NCBI RefSeq assembly: GCF_020567525.1
Contig: NZ_JAJCVI010000002.1
Coordinates: forward strand, 62,001 to 126,000
Source of the DNA: Halorubellus salinus
Lineage (GTDB): Archaea; Halobacteriota; Halobacteria; Halobacteriales; Natrialbaceae
Length of the DNA stretch: 64,000 nucleotides
Direction of reading: 5' to 3'
Shown here: in pieces, positions 8,412-17,002 of the stretch
Layout: each line of letters begins with the position of its first letter
Position numbering within the stretch: position 1 is the stretch's first letter
Translations under genes and position numbers: made by a program
The notes under the pieces: model-generated
What the model saw: the letters and a program-made list of their open reading frames with translations, nothing else
The model's database searches: none
Told to the model about the DNA's origin: nothing

Positions 8412-9761
8412 TCATCGGCGGCGGCTTGCGACGCGTTCCTCCGCGGTGTCCTGACTCACGATCTCGTAGAGCCGTGCGGTCTTCCCGTCGCGAGGCCGGA
8501 GGATGCGGCCGAGTCGCTGCGTGAACTCGCGTTCGCTCCCGCTCCCCGAGCAGACGACGCCGACGTTCGCTTCGGGGACGTCCACGCCCTCGTCGAGGAC
8601 GTTCGAGGAGACGATGCGCGAGTAGCGGCCGTCGCGGAACCGCTGGAGTATCTCCTTGCGCTCGCTCGCGCTCGTCTGATGCGTGATGACGGGGACGAGG
8701 AAGCGTTCGGCGACCCGGTACGCGAAGTCGTTGTGCGCGGTGAAGACGATGACGCGGTCGTCGCGATGGCGGTCGAGGACGTCGCCGAGCGCGTCGACCT
8801 TCGCCTCGCTCCCGAGCATGATGCGGCGAGCGCGTTCCTTCGCGAGCAGTGCCTCGCGTGCGTCGGGGTCGTTCCCGGAGCGCTTGACGAGCTCCTGGTA
8901 GTCGCTCCCCGACCGCATCTGGATGCCGGACTGGGCGAGGTAGTCCGTGAACGTCTCCTGGTTCGTCTCGTAGCGTTCCCGTTCGTCGGGCGTGAGGTCG
9001 ACCTCGACGCGCTTGACGTCGTACGGCGCGAGGTGCTCGCCCGCGAGGTCGTCGACGCTCAGGCGGTGGACGAGCGGGCCGACGAGGTCGGCGACGGCCT
9101 CGTGCGCGTCGTCCGGTCGTTCGAACGTCGCGGTCAGTCCGAGGCGAGCTGGTGCGGCGAGCAGCCGCGCGATGTCCTGGTAGCCCTCGCCGCCGAGGTG
9201 ATGGACCTCGTCGAACACGACGAACCCGAACCGGTCGCCGACGTCGTCGGCCTTCAGGTACGCGGAATCGTACGTCGACACCGTGATCGGTTCGAAGCGC
9301 TGCTCGCCGCCACCGAACTGCCCGATGGGGACGTCGAACTCGGCGTCGAGCTCTCGACGCCACTGTTCGAGGAGGTCGATGGTCGGGACGACGACGAGCG
9401 TCGGTGTGGACAGTGCCGCCATCGCGGCGATGGCGACGACGGTCTTCCCGCTCCCCGTCGGCAGTTCGAGGTTCCCACGACGGTCGGCGTCCGTCCACGC
9501 GTCCAGCGCGTCCCGCTGGTAGGAGCGGAGTTCGTACGTCGTATCGAGCGACGGGAGGGGGTCGAGGTCGAGAACGCGGTCGTCCACGTCGACGCCGTCG
9601 GCGGCGAGCGCGTCTCGGACCGCGGCGTACGCGATAGCGGGTGTACGGTAGCCGCCGCTACGCGGATCCGCCTCCATCTCGGGCACGGCGTCGAGAACGG
9701 CGTCGGGGACGTCGCCGTCGACTCGCACGGACCCGTTCTCGAACCGGAGCACGACGGTCAC
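8412..9761 (-). CDS. xpb: XPB-type DEAD/DEAH helicase
   Basis: This 449-residue superfamily 2 helicase is of the archaeal XPB type, which acts with Bax1 in DNA repair and is related to the TFIIH subunit XPB. A short N-terminal damage-recognition-like domain (about 1-75) leads into Q-motif LRSYQRDALDAW, Walker A ELPTGSGKT (about 99-107), FDEVHHLGG (about 183-191), LTATFERPD, then domain 2 with VIVFTAHNDFAY, NVLDEGVDVPEANVG and the arginine-finger motif QRLGRILRPRDGK. A GTG start at 9761 was chosen because the family begins just there and a TATA-like CTTAACT lies about 26 bp upstream. An in-frame ATG 27 codons upstream gives a non-conserved Arg-rich extension. Confidence 0.9.
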   Translation of the reverse strand: MTVVLRFENGSVRVDGDVPDAVLDAVPEMEADPRSGGYRTPAIAYAAVRDALAADGVDVDDRVLDLDPLPSLDTTYELRSYQRDALDAWTDADRRGNLELPTGSGKTVVAIAAMAALSTPTLVVVPTIDLLEQWRRELDAEFDVPIGQFGGGEQRFEPITVSTYDSAYLKADDVGDRFGFVVFDEVHHLGGEGYQDIARLLAAPARLGLTATFERPDDAHEAVADLVGPLVHRLSVDDLAGEHLAPYDVKRVEVDLTPDERERYETNQETFTDYLAQSGIQMRSGSDYQELVKRSGNDPDAREALLAKERARRIMLGSEAKVDALGDVLDRHRDDRVIVFTAHNDFAYRVAERFLVPVITHQTSASERKEILQRFRDGRYSRIVSSNVLDEGVDVPEANVGVVCSGSGSEREFTQRLGRILRPRDGKTARLYEIVSQDTAEERVASRRR

Positions 9762-9904
9762 GCCAGCACGTCCGAGCGCCCGCCAGTTAAGCGAGTCGCT
9801 CCCACGGCCGGAGCGCTGTCGCTGCACCCGTTCTCCCGGCATCCCCGGCTCGCAGGGGGTGGCGACGGGCGGTCGTTCGCTGGCGTGGCGGACGTACCTG
9901 AATC

Positions 9905-9912
9905 CTTTTATC
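9905..9912 (+). promoter_or_regulatory. TATA-like box of grpE
   Basis: CTTTTATC lies about 27 bp before the grpE ATG (9936). The surrounding 40 bp are clearly more AT-rich than the flanking coding DNA. Confidence 0.55.
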
Positions 9913-9935
9913 CGAAGGGAGGTTTTGTTTCGAGC

Positions 9936-10964
9936 ATGAGCGAAGACGAGGGTTCAGTGGACTCCGCGGCTGACGCCGAGGAGGCCGACGACGCGGCATC
10001 GGTCGAGGGTGCCGAGTCGGGGGACGAACAGGCTGCGGCGACCGGTGGGGACGCCGACGAGGAATCGAGCCCTGAGGCCGAGGAAGCGTCGGCGCAGGTG
10101 GACGACGACGGGTTCGTCACCGCCGACCCGGAGTCCGTCGAAGCGGACGAGTCAACCGGCGAGGGCGGCGACGGGACGCCCGTGAGCGAGGACATCGTGG
10201 ACCGCGTCGCCGAGTACGACGACGACGCCGCCGCCGAGGTGCGCGCACTCGTCGAGCGAGCGTTCGAGCTGAAGACCGACGCCAAGCGCGTCCCGGAACT
10301 CGAAGCGCGGGTCGACGACCTCGAGGACGACGTCGAAACCCTCCGCGAGGAACGCGAGGAACTCAAGTCGAAGCTCCGCCGGAAGCAAGCGGACTTCAAG
10401 AACTACAAGGAGCGACAGAAGCGCAAGCAAGAGGAGATGAAGGAGCGTGCGACCGAGGACCTCGTCGAGCGACTCGTCGGCGTTCGCGACAACCTGAAGC
10501 GCGCGCTCGACCAGGACGTCGAGGACGACGAGAGCATCCGCGGTGGCGTCGAGATGACGTTGAAGGAGTTCGACCGCGTGCTCGACGAGGAGAACGTCGA
10601 GGAGATCGCGCCCGACGCCGGGGACGACGTCGACCCGCAGCGTCACGAGGTGATGGTGCGCGTCGACAGCGACCTCCCCGAGGGGACCATCGCCGAACTG
10701 TTCAATCCTGGCTACGAGATGGCTGGCCGCGTCATCCAGGCGGCGCAGGTGACGGTGAGCAACGGCGCGGAGTACGACCCGGAGGATAGCGACGACGCGG
10801 AGGACGCGGCGGCCGAGACCGACGGGTCGGGAGCGGACGGCGACGGCGACGACGAGGGAGCCGTCGCGCTCGGTGGGGAAGTCGACGACGAGACCGCCGA
10901 ATCGAGCGATGACGCCGGCGAGGCGAGCGACGAGGACATTAGTGCAGCGCTCGACGACGAGTAG
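9936..10964 (+). CDS. grpE: GrpE, nucleotide exchange factor of DnaK
   Basis: This 342-residue protein is much longer than typical GrpE (about 180-230). The GrpE core spans about residues 95-270: a long paired helix (ELEARVDDLEDDVETLREER onward, QADFKNYKERQKRKQEEM), then LVERLVGVRDNLKRAL and the beta-wing segment VDPQRHEVMVRVDSDLPEGTI...GYEMAGRVIQAAQVTVS. Acidic Asp/Glu/Ala/Gly-rich extensions of about 90 residues at the N-terminus and about 65 at the C-terminus have no recognisable domain. GrpE releases ADP from DnaK in the cytoplasm. The gene is first in the grpE-dnaK-dnaJ cluster, which supports the call. Confidence 0.95.
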   Translation: MSEDEGSVDSAADAEEADDAASVEGAESGDEQAAATGGDADEESSPEAEEASAQVDDDGFVTADPESVEADESTGEGGDGTPVSEDIVDRVAEYDDDAAAEVRALVERAFELKTDAKRVPELEARVDDLEDDVETLREEREELKSKLRRKQADFKNYKERQKRKQEEMKERATEDLVERLVGVRDNLKRALDQDVEDDESIRGGVEMTLKEFDRVLDEENVEEIAPDAGDDVDPQRHEVMVRVDSDLPEGTIAELFNPGYEMAGRVIQAAQVTVSNGAEYDPEDSDDAEDAAAETDGSGADGDGDDEGAVALGGEVDDETAESSDDAGEASDEDISAALDDE

Positions 10965-10992
10965 TATCCAGCTGACAGCCTGTAATTTACCA

Positions 10993-10997
10993 TTTTT
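10993..10997 (+). terminator. T-run terminator candidate after grpE
   Basis: A TTTTT run within an AT-rich stretch starts 29 bp after the grpE stop. Archaeal intrinsic termination uses T-runs without needing a stem. It lies between grpE and the dnaK promoter. Confidence 0.4.
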
Positions 10998-11018
10998 GCT
11001 GGTTTGAGTACCCCTAGG

Positions 11019-11060
11019 CAATTTTATTCGAGAGAACACTCTGTAAAGCAACTTTTAAAA
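11019..11060 (+). promoter_or_regulatory. dnaK promoter region with two TATA-like boxes
   Basis: The proximal box TTTTAAAA (11053-11060) lies about 30 bp before the dnaK ATG (11087), so the leader would be only a few bases. A second TATA-like TTTTATT (11022-11028) would start a transcript about 30-35 bases longer. The whole grpE-dnaK spacer is strikingly AT-rich for this genome, as expected of a strong, probably heat-inducible promoter. Regulation by heat is known for the family but is not shown here. Confidence 0.55.
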
Positions 11061-11086
11061 CGGTCAGGTTCCAATAGACACTCAAC

Positions 11087-12973
11087 ATGGCGAGTAACAA
11101 GATTCTCGGTATCGACCTCGGTACCACAAACAGCGCGTTCGCGGTGATGGAAGGTGGCGACCCGGAGATCATCGTGAACAACGAAGGCGACCGAACGACG
11201 CCGAGCGTCGTCGCGTTCACCGAGGACGGTGAACGCCTCGTCGGCAAACCCGCGAAGAACCAGGCGATCCAGAACCCCGACCGCACGATCTCCTCCATCA
11301 AGCGCCACATGGGCGAGGAGGACTACACGGTCGACATCGACGGCGAGGAGTACACGCCCGAGCAGATCTCGGCGATGACCCTCCAGAAGATCAAGCGCGA
11401 CGCCGAGGACTACCTCGGCGACGACGTCGAGAAGGCCGTCATCACGGTCCCGGCGTACTTCAGTGACCGACAGCGCCAGGCGACGAAGGACGCCGGCGAG
11501 ATCGCCGGGTTCGACGTCGAGCGCATCATCAACGAGCCGACGGCGGCCGCGATGGCGTACGGCCTGGACGACGACTCGGACCAGACCGTGCTCGTGTACG
11601 ACCTCGGGGGCGGGACGTTCGACGTCTCCATCCTCGACCTCGGCGGCGGCGTGTACGAGGTCGTGGCGACGAACGGGGACAACGACCTCGGTGGCGACGA
11701 CTGGGACCACGCGATCATCGACTGGCTCGCCGCCGAGTTCGAGGACGAGCACGGCATCGACCTGCGTGACGACCGGCAGGCACTCCAGCGCCTGAAGGAC
11801 GCCGCGGAGGAGGCGAAGATCGAACTGTCGAGCCGGAAGGAGACGGAGATCAACCTGCCGTTCATCACGGCGACGGACGACGGCCCGATCCACCTGGAGA
11901 AGAGCTTGACGCGTGCGAAGTTCGAGTCGCTGAGCGCGGACCTCATCGAGCGCACGCAGGCGCCGACGGAGCAGGCGCTCGAGGACGCGGACTACTCAAA
12001 GGACGACATCGACGACGTCATCCTCGTGGGCGGGTCGACGCGGATGCCCCAGGTCAAGGAGCAGGTCGAGGAGATGCTCGGCATCGAACCGAAGGGCAAC
12101 GTCAACCCCGACGAGGCCGTCGCGCTCGGTGCGGCGATCCAGGGTGGCGTGCTCGGCGGCGAGGTCGACGACATCGTCCTGCTGGACGTCACGCCGCTCA
12201 GCCTCGGTATCGAGGTGAAGGGCGGGCTGTTCGAGCGCCTCATCGAGAAGAACACGACGATCCCGACCGAGGAGTCGAAGATCTTCACGACGGCGGCGGA
12301 CAACCAGACGACGGTGCAGGTCCGCGTGTTCCAGGGTGAGCGCGAGATCGCGGACGAGAACGAGATGCTCGGCGAGTTCCACCTCACTGGCATCCCGCCG
12401 GCGCCCGCTGGCACGCCCCAGATCGAGGTGGCGTTCAGTATCGACGAGAACGGTATCGTGAACGTCACCGCGGAGGACAAGGGCAGCGGGAACAAGGAGG
12501 ACATCACCATCGAGGGTGGTGCGGGCCTGTCGGACGCGGAGATCGACCAGATGCAGGAGGAAGCGAAGGAGCACGCCGAGGAGGACAAGCGCCGCCGCGA
12601 GCGCATCGAGGCGCGGAACAACGCGGAGGCGACGCTCCAGCGCGCGGAGAAGCTCCTCGACGAGAACGCCGACGAGGTCGACGACGCGCTCATCGAGGAC
12701 ATCGAAGCGCAGATGGACGAACTCGAGGCGACGCTCGACGACGACGAGGTGTCGAAGGAGGAGATCGAGGACGCGTCAAAGGCGCTCTCGGACGAACTCC
12801 AGGAGATCGGGAAGCAGATGTACGACGGTGCTGCGGCCGAGGGCGGCCCGGAGGGCGCGCAGGCCGGCCCCGGTGGCATGGGTGGCGCTGGCCCGGAAGG
12901 CGCTGCCGCTGAAGGCGACGAGGAGTACGTCGACGCCGACTTCGAGGACGTCGAAGAGGACGAAGAGGCCTGA
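11087..12973 (+). CDS. dnaK: Hsp70 chaperone DnaK
   Basis: This complete 628-residue Hsp70 has the ATPase phosphate-1 motif [17 protein letters not shown] at the N-terminus, [19 protein letters not shown] near 170 and [13 protein letters not shown] near 310. The interdomain linker and substrate-binding domain follow ([14 protein letters not shown]), then a helical lid, and a Gly/Ala-rich acidic tail ending EEDEEA replaces the bacterial EEVD-like end. DnaK binds unfolded segments in an ATP cycle driven by DnaJ and GrpE. It has its own promoter and sits between the genes for its two cochaperones. Confidence 0.98.
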   Translation: MASNKILGIDLGTTNSAFAVMEGGDPEIIVNNEGDRTTPSVVAFTEDGERLVGKPAKNQAIQNPDRTISSIKRHMGEEDYTVDIDGEEYTPEQISAMTLQKIKRDAEDYLGDDVEKAVITVPAYFSDRQRQATKDAGEIAGFDVERIINEPTAAAMAYGLDDDSDQTVLVYDLGGGTFDVSILDLGGGVYEVVATNGDNDLGGDDWDHAIIDWLAAEFEDEHGIDLRDDRQALQRLKDAAEEAKIELSSRKETEINLPFITATDDGPIHLEKSLTRAKFESLSADLIERTQAPTEQALEDADYSKDDIDDVILVGGSTRMPQVKEQVEEMLGIEPKGNVNPDEAVALGAAIQGGVLGGEVDDIVLLDVTPLSLGIEVKGGLFERLIEKNTTIPTEESKIFTTAADNQTTVQVRVFQGEREIADENEMLGEFHLTGIPPAPAGTPQIEVAFSIDENGIVNVTAEDKGSGNKEDITIEGGAGLSDAEIDQMQEEAKEHAEEDKRRRERIEARNNAEATLQRAEKLLDENADEVDDALIEDIEAQMDELEATLDDDEVSKEEIEDASKALSDELQEIGKQMYDGAAAEGGPEGAQAGPGGMGGAGPEGAAAEGDEEYVDADFEDVEEDEEA

Positions 12974-13141
12974 CCCGGTGCGTCTGCGGTAGTCGGTGCG
13001 TGTTCTTGGTTCTTTTCGGTGGTCGTGTGTTCGTGAGTGGCGTTGCGGTGCGTGGTTCGAGGGTGGTGTTGGGTTGGTGGTGGTTCCTCGACCGAACCCG
13101 CGCTTTTGAAGTGGTTCAACGGATTAACTGGCTGTAACGAG
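12974..13141 (+). other. dnaK-dnaJ spacer with a G/T-only tract
   Basis: From 12991 to 13090 the plus strand is 83 percent G+T with only 3 A residues in 100 bases, a strong strand asymmetry unlike any other spacer in the window. It contains repeated GGTGG, GTGTG and TTCTT blocks. T-rich pieces near 13003-13018 may terminate dnaK transcripts. The dnaJ promoter probably lies at the right end (CTTTTGAA at 13103-13110 or GATTAAC at 13122-13128). No reading frame with a plausible start is seen. Confidence 0.55.
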
Positions 13142-14329
13142 ATGAGTGAGGACTTCTACGACGCGCTCGGTGTGAGTCGAGATGCGTCCGAGGACGAGAT
13201 CAAGCAGGCCTATCGGAAGAAGGCCGCGGAGTATCATCCGGACGTGTCCGACGCGGAGGACGCTGAGGAGAAGTTCAAGGAGGTCAAGAAGGCGAAGGAG
13301 GTGTTGACCGACGAGGAGAAGCGGCAGGCGTACGACCGGATGGGTCACGAGCGCTTCGAGCAGGCGGAGAAGCGCGGTGGGTTCGACCAGGGTGCTGGTG
13401 GCGCTGGTGGTGCTGGTGGGCCGTTCGGTGGTGCGGGTGGTGCTGGCGGGCCGTTCGGTGGTGCTGGCGGTGGCGGTGGTATCAACGATATCTTCGAGCA
13501 GTTCTTCGGCGGTGGTGGTGCTGGCGGCGGGCAGCGTGGGCCGCGACCGGGGCGCGACCTCCGGATGGAGCTCGGACTGGATCTGGAGGAGGCGTTCGAG
13601 GGCGTGACGAAGGAGGTCTCGATCACGCGACCGTCGCGCTGTGACGTCTGCGAGGGCGAGGGGCATCCGCCGGAGGCGGACGCGGAGACGTGCCCGGAGT
13701 GTAACGGCGAGGGTCGCGTGACGCGCGTCCAGCAGACGCCGTTCGGTCGGATGCAGCAGACGGGCGAGTGCCCGCGCTGTGACGGTGCTGGCGAGCTCTA
13801 CGACGAGACGTGCGGCGAGTGTCGTGGCGACGGCATCGTTCGCGAGGACGTCACGATGCGCGTGGACATCCCGGAAGGCATCAAGACCGGGCAGACGATC
13901 CGTCGCGAAGGCGAGGGTGCGCCCGGCGAGCCTGGTGCGCGGAACGGCGACCTCCTCATCGACGTCCGCGTCCGCGACCACGACGAGTTCGAGCGCGACG
14001 GCGACGACCTCTACTATCGACTCCCGATATCGTTCCCGCAGGCGACGTTCGGGGACGAGGTCACCGTGGACGTGTTCGGCGAGGACGTCACCCTCGAGGT
14101 CCCCGCGGGCACGCAGAGCGGCGAGCAGTTCCGCGAGCGCGGCGCCGGGATGCCGCGTACGCACCGCCGCGGTCGCGGGAGTCTCGTCGTGCAAGTCCAG
14201 GTCGTGACGCCGGAGCCGAGCGAGCTGAACGACGAGCAGCGCGAGGCACTGGAGGCGTTCGCGGAAGCCGGCGGCGAGGAGATCGAGCTCGCCGAAGGGT
14301 TCTGGCAGAAGATCAAGAACTCGTTCTGA
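13142..14329 (+). CDS. dnaJ: Hsp40 cochaperone DnaJ
   Basis: This complete 395-residue type I DnaJ has a J domain (about 1-70) with the HPD motif at residues 32-34. A Gly-rich linker (about 82-135) is built from near-repeats of GGAGGAGGPFGG. A zinc domain with four CxxCxGxG motifs follows (CDVCEGEG, CPECNGEG, CPRCDGAG, CGECRGDG), then the C-terminal substrate-binding domains ending EGFWQKIKNSF. It stimulates DnaK ATPase and delivers clients. The ATG at 13142 places the J domain at the N-terminus. The Gly-rich segment is also a DNA-level imperfect repeat (about 13385-13485). Confidence 0.97.
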   Translation: MSEDFYDALGVSRDASEDEIKQAYRKKAAEYHPDVSDAEDAEEKFKEVKKAKEVLTDEEKRQAYDRMGHERFEQAEKRGGFDQGAGGAGGAGGPFGGAGGAGGPFGGAGGGGGINDIFEQFFGGGGAGGGQRGPRPGRDLRMELGLDLEEAFEGVTKEVSITRPSRCDVCEGEGHPPEADAETCPECNGEGRVTRVQQTPFGRMQQTGECPRCDGAGELYDETCGECRGDGIVREDVTMRVDIPEGIKTGQTIRREGEGAPGEPGARNGDLLIDVRVRDHDEFERDGDDLYYRLPISFPQATFGDEVTVDVFGEDVTLEVPAGTQSGEQFRERGAGMPRTHRRGRGSLVVQVQVVTPEPSELNDEQREALEAFAEAGGEEIELAEGFWQKIKNSF

Positions 14330-14410
14330 CCGCGCGGACCGGACGGGAACCCGTCCCCGCCGCTTCATTCCTCGCCGAGCGTTCGCCTGGTCTCGTGCGG
14401 GCTGGTGGTG

Positions 14411-15223
14411 TCAGTCCTGAGCGTCCGGTTCGGCGGCCTCCGCCGGCTTCTCGTTCCCGGAGACGGGCCGTCGCGTCTCGTCGTCCCGGTCCGCGGCGCG
14501 GCCCTGTCTCTCGGTACCAGTCGCGTCCGCCGGTGGTTCGGCAGCGTCGTTCGCGTCCGGCGCGTTCGATTCCGGTGACGACTGCGAGGACGCCGGTTCG
14601 TCTCGTTGATGGCTCCGGCCACGACCACGTCGCTGCGACGGCCTCGAGTCCGTCGCCTCCTGCGCGGACTGGTTCTCCTCGGTCGCTTCCTCGCGCTGCG
14701 TCTCGAGCAGTTCGAGGACGGCCTGCTGGAGGCGTTCCGGTTCCGCCGCGTTGTCGAACTCGACGTACCCGATACCGCGGTTGCTCCCGACGGAGAGGAA
14801 CGAGATGGTCGCGAACCCGAGCATCGACTGCAGGCGGCTCTTCGAGAGCTCCACGCCCCGGATCATGTGGAGTGGGAGTTCGCGGGATTCCTCGCGGTAC
14901 GCCAGGTGGTACTGGCGGCGGACGCTGTCGGTCGTCACGACGTACTTCGTCCGGTAGAGGACGACGTACTTGATCGCGAGCCGGACCGCGCCGATGACGG
15001 TCAACCCGAGGACGACGAGTCCCGCGATGCGTGCGTTCTCTCCCTCACCGAACAGGGTCGGGTTCTGGTAGAGGAACGCGCCGACGAACCCGCCGACGAC
15101 GACCGTCAGGACGAGGTAGCCGAGCACGAGCTGGGTCGCTGGTGATGCGACGGTGACGATGTCGCCACCGAAGGTGTCTTCGTCTCGATTCGCCACGAAC
15201 CGTTCGTCTGAGTCTTCAGTCAT
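14411..15223 (-). CDS. PH-domain membrane protein (YdbS/bPH2 type)
   Basis: This 270-residue protein has a cytoplasmic acidic start, two transmembrane helices (about 30-53 and 66-88), and then a bacterial-type PH domain (YRTKYVVTTDSVRRQYHLAY..., SRLQSMLGFATISFLSVGSN). A long Glu/Ser/Pro-rich low-complexity tail runs from about residue 178 to the end. Such proteins are membrane-anchored and their ligands are mostly unknown. It starts 3 bp after the stop of the Yip1 gene, so the two form an operon. The function is not established. Confidence 0.82.
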   Translation of the reverse strand: MTEDSDERFVANRDEDTFGGDIVTVASPATQLVLGYLVLTVVVGGFVGAFLYQNPTLFGEGENARIAGLVVLGLTVIGAVRLAIKYVVLYRTKYVVTTDSVRRQYHLAYREESRELPLHMIRGVELSKSRLQSMLGFATISFLSVGSNRGIGYVEFDNAAEPERLQQAVLELLETQREEATEENQSAQEATDSRPSQRRGRGRSHQRDEPASSQSSPESNAPDANDAAEPPADATGTERQGRAADRDDETRRPVSGNEKPAEAAEPDAQD

Positions 15224-15226
15224 GGA

Positions 15227-16024
15227 TTACCCGACGATGTTCAGCGAGTACGCGAGGATGGTTCCGACGATGTACAGTGCCGGTGCGGCGGCGACCGCGA
15301 GCAGCACGAGAAAGCCCGTGAACCGCGACGCGCCGTGATTGATGCGAGCACCGAGGTACATCGAGTACAGGTAGTAGAGCACGCAGCCGACGAGTGCCGC
15401 GAGCACGAGCTGACCTTCCTGCGAGACCGCCGCGACGTTCACGGCGTCCGGTCGCCCGGACGCGAGCGTGAACTCGCTCCCGAGCGCGTCGATGAAGAAG
15501 TAGATGAACTCCTTCTGGATGGCGACGACGAACGCCGCCGCGACTTCGGTCGTCGCCGACTGCGAGAGGTACCAGACGAGACTGAACAGGCCCGCGAGGT
15601 ACGCGCTCGTCGAGTACGTTATCGTGTGTGCGGTCTGCAGGACGCCCTTCGAGTTGAGCGTCAGGAGGACCGCGGCGTGGTAGTTGACGAGCGTGAGTAC
15701 GGCAGCGACCGTCAGGAACGCGGAGTTCTGGACGAGCGCCGAGAGGAACTGCCAGAGCGACGTCGGGTCGGCGAGCCCGCCGGCGAGCGCCACGAACCAC
15801 GACGGCGCGGCCGCGGTACTCTGGACGCCGATACCCGCGAGCGTCAGCGGGACGGCGTACAGCGCGAGGTTCACGACGTACACGACCGCCAGTCGATTCA
15901 TCTCGAACGCCGTCCACACCCAGCCCGCGGCGTAGTTGTCGGTCCGCGACTGGACGAACCGCCGCGGCTGGAAGACGGCGTCGAACAACCCCCGAATCAC
16001 CCCTGCAACGTATCCAGTTGCCAT
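15227..16024 (-). CDS. Yip1 family membrane protein
   Basis: This 265-residue integral membrane protein has an N-terminal amphipathic segment with PRRFVQSR followed by about five hydrophobic helices, the last ending IVGTILAYSLNIVG. This is the layout of prokaryotic Yip1-domain proteins, whose eukaryotic relatives act in vesicle trafficking. No function is known in haloarchaea. The gene is first in a two-gene operon with the PH-domain protein. A TATA-like element (minus-strand ATCTAAAC near 16041-16048) lies upstream. Confidence 0.8.
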   Translation of the reverse strand: MATGYVAGVIRGLFDAVFQPRRFVQSRTDNYAAGWVWTAFEMNRLAVVYVVNLALYAVPLTLAGIGVQSTAAAPSWFVALAGGLADPTSLWQFLSALVQNSAFLTVAAVLTLVNYHAAVLLTLNSKGVLQTAHTITYSTSAYLAGLFSLVWYLSQSATTEVAAAFVVAIQKEFIYFFIDALGSEFTLASGRPDAVNVAAVSQEGQLVLAALVGCVLYYLYSMYLGARINHGASRFTGFLVLLAVAAAPALYIVGTILAYSLNIVG

Positions 16025-16241
16025 CGCGTAACACGCCTACGTTTAGATACCACCTGCATAACGATTGCGGCAGTTCCACGCCCGCGTCGGGCGACAGCCG
16101 TCCGTTCAGTGCTCGCGTCGCCGGATTCACCGCCGCGACGGCACCCCGAGCACGTGTTGTGTGAACGAGACCTTCGAGGTGGGAACCCCGGCAGCGTCCC
16201 AGACCGTCGGGTCTTTGCCCGGCCGTCGGTAACGCTCGCAC

Positions 16242-16964
16242 ATGGACACGCTCGTCGACCTCGTCGCGCGCTCGCGACGCTCGGACGCACCCGCGCTCCG
16301 AGCACCCGCACACGGCCAGTTCTACGACTATCAGCGGCTGTGTACGACGACGTGGAAGACCGCGAACTTCCTGCACGCCCGCGGCGTCCGTGCACGCTCG
16401 ACCGTCGGCGTCGGCGACGACCCGCGCGCACAACCCGTACTCGCCGTCCTCGGCGCCGCACTCCTCGGCGCGAAAGCGTACGTCGGCGCCCCCACGAACG
16501 TCGACGCTCGCGCCGTCGTCGCTCACGTCGACGACGTCGACGACTACGACCTCGAACCCGGCACGCAACGCATCGCGTACGGCGGCGACCACGACGACCC
16601 CGACGTCTACCACTTCGAGGGCGACATCTGGAGCGAGAACCCGACCATGCCACCCGAAGCCGACGCCCGCATCCCCGTGAACGTCGCCCTCGTCACCGGC
16701 GTCGAAGCGCTCACGCACGGCGAACTCCTCACGGCCGCCGCCGACGCGGTCGACCGCCTCTCGCTCACGGCGGATACCGAGGTCGCCGTCCGCGCGCCTC
16801 TCAGCGACCCGCGCGCATTCGCCGCAGGCGTCCTCGCACCCCTCTCCGCTGGCGGGACCGTCGTCTTCCCCGACGACGACACCACCGCCGACGCCGCCGT
16901 CGTCGGCCCCGACCGCGACGCCCCGGAAGACCGCGTCCTCGGCGTCCGCGACGTCGAGTTCTGA
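16242..16964 (+). CDS. Shortened AMP-binding (acyl-CoA synthetase-like) protein
   Basis: This 240-residue protein resembles the N-terminal half of adenylate-forming acyl-CoA synthetases (RSDAPALRAPAHGQFYDYQRL, TANFLHARGVRARSTVGVGD, and a second half with ALVTGVEALTHGELLTAAAD). The P-loop motif normally written TSGTTGxPKG is reduced to VTGVEALTHGE, and the whole C-terminal lid domain with the catalytic Lys is missing. Similar short proteins occur in other haloarchaea, so this is probably a stable family and not a recent truncation. Adenylation activity is therefore unlikely. A regulatory or binding role is speculation. Confidence 0.65.
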   Translation: MDTLVDLVARSRRSDAPALRAPAHGQFYDYQRLCTTTWKTANFLHARGVRARSTVGVGDDPRAQPVLAVLGAALLGAKAYVGAPTNVDARAVVAHVDDVDDYDLEPGTQRIAYGGDHDDPDVYHFEGDIWSENPTMPPEADARIPVNVALVTGVEALTHGELLTAAADAVDRLSLTADTEVAVRAPLSDPRAFAAGVLAPLSAGGTVVFPDDDTTADAAVVGPDRDAPEDRVLGVRDVEF

Positions 16965-17002
16965 AGACGTCGTGTCTCGCTCGCGAGAGCGGTCGTCGTG
17001 GA

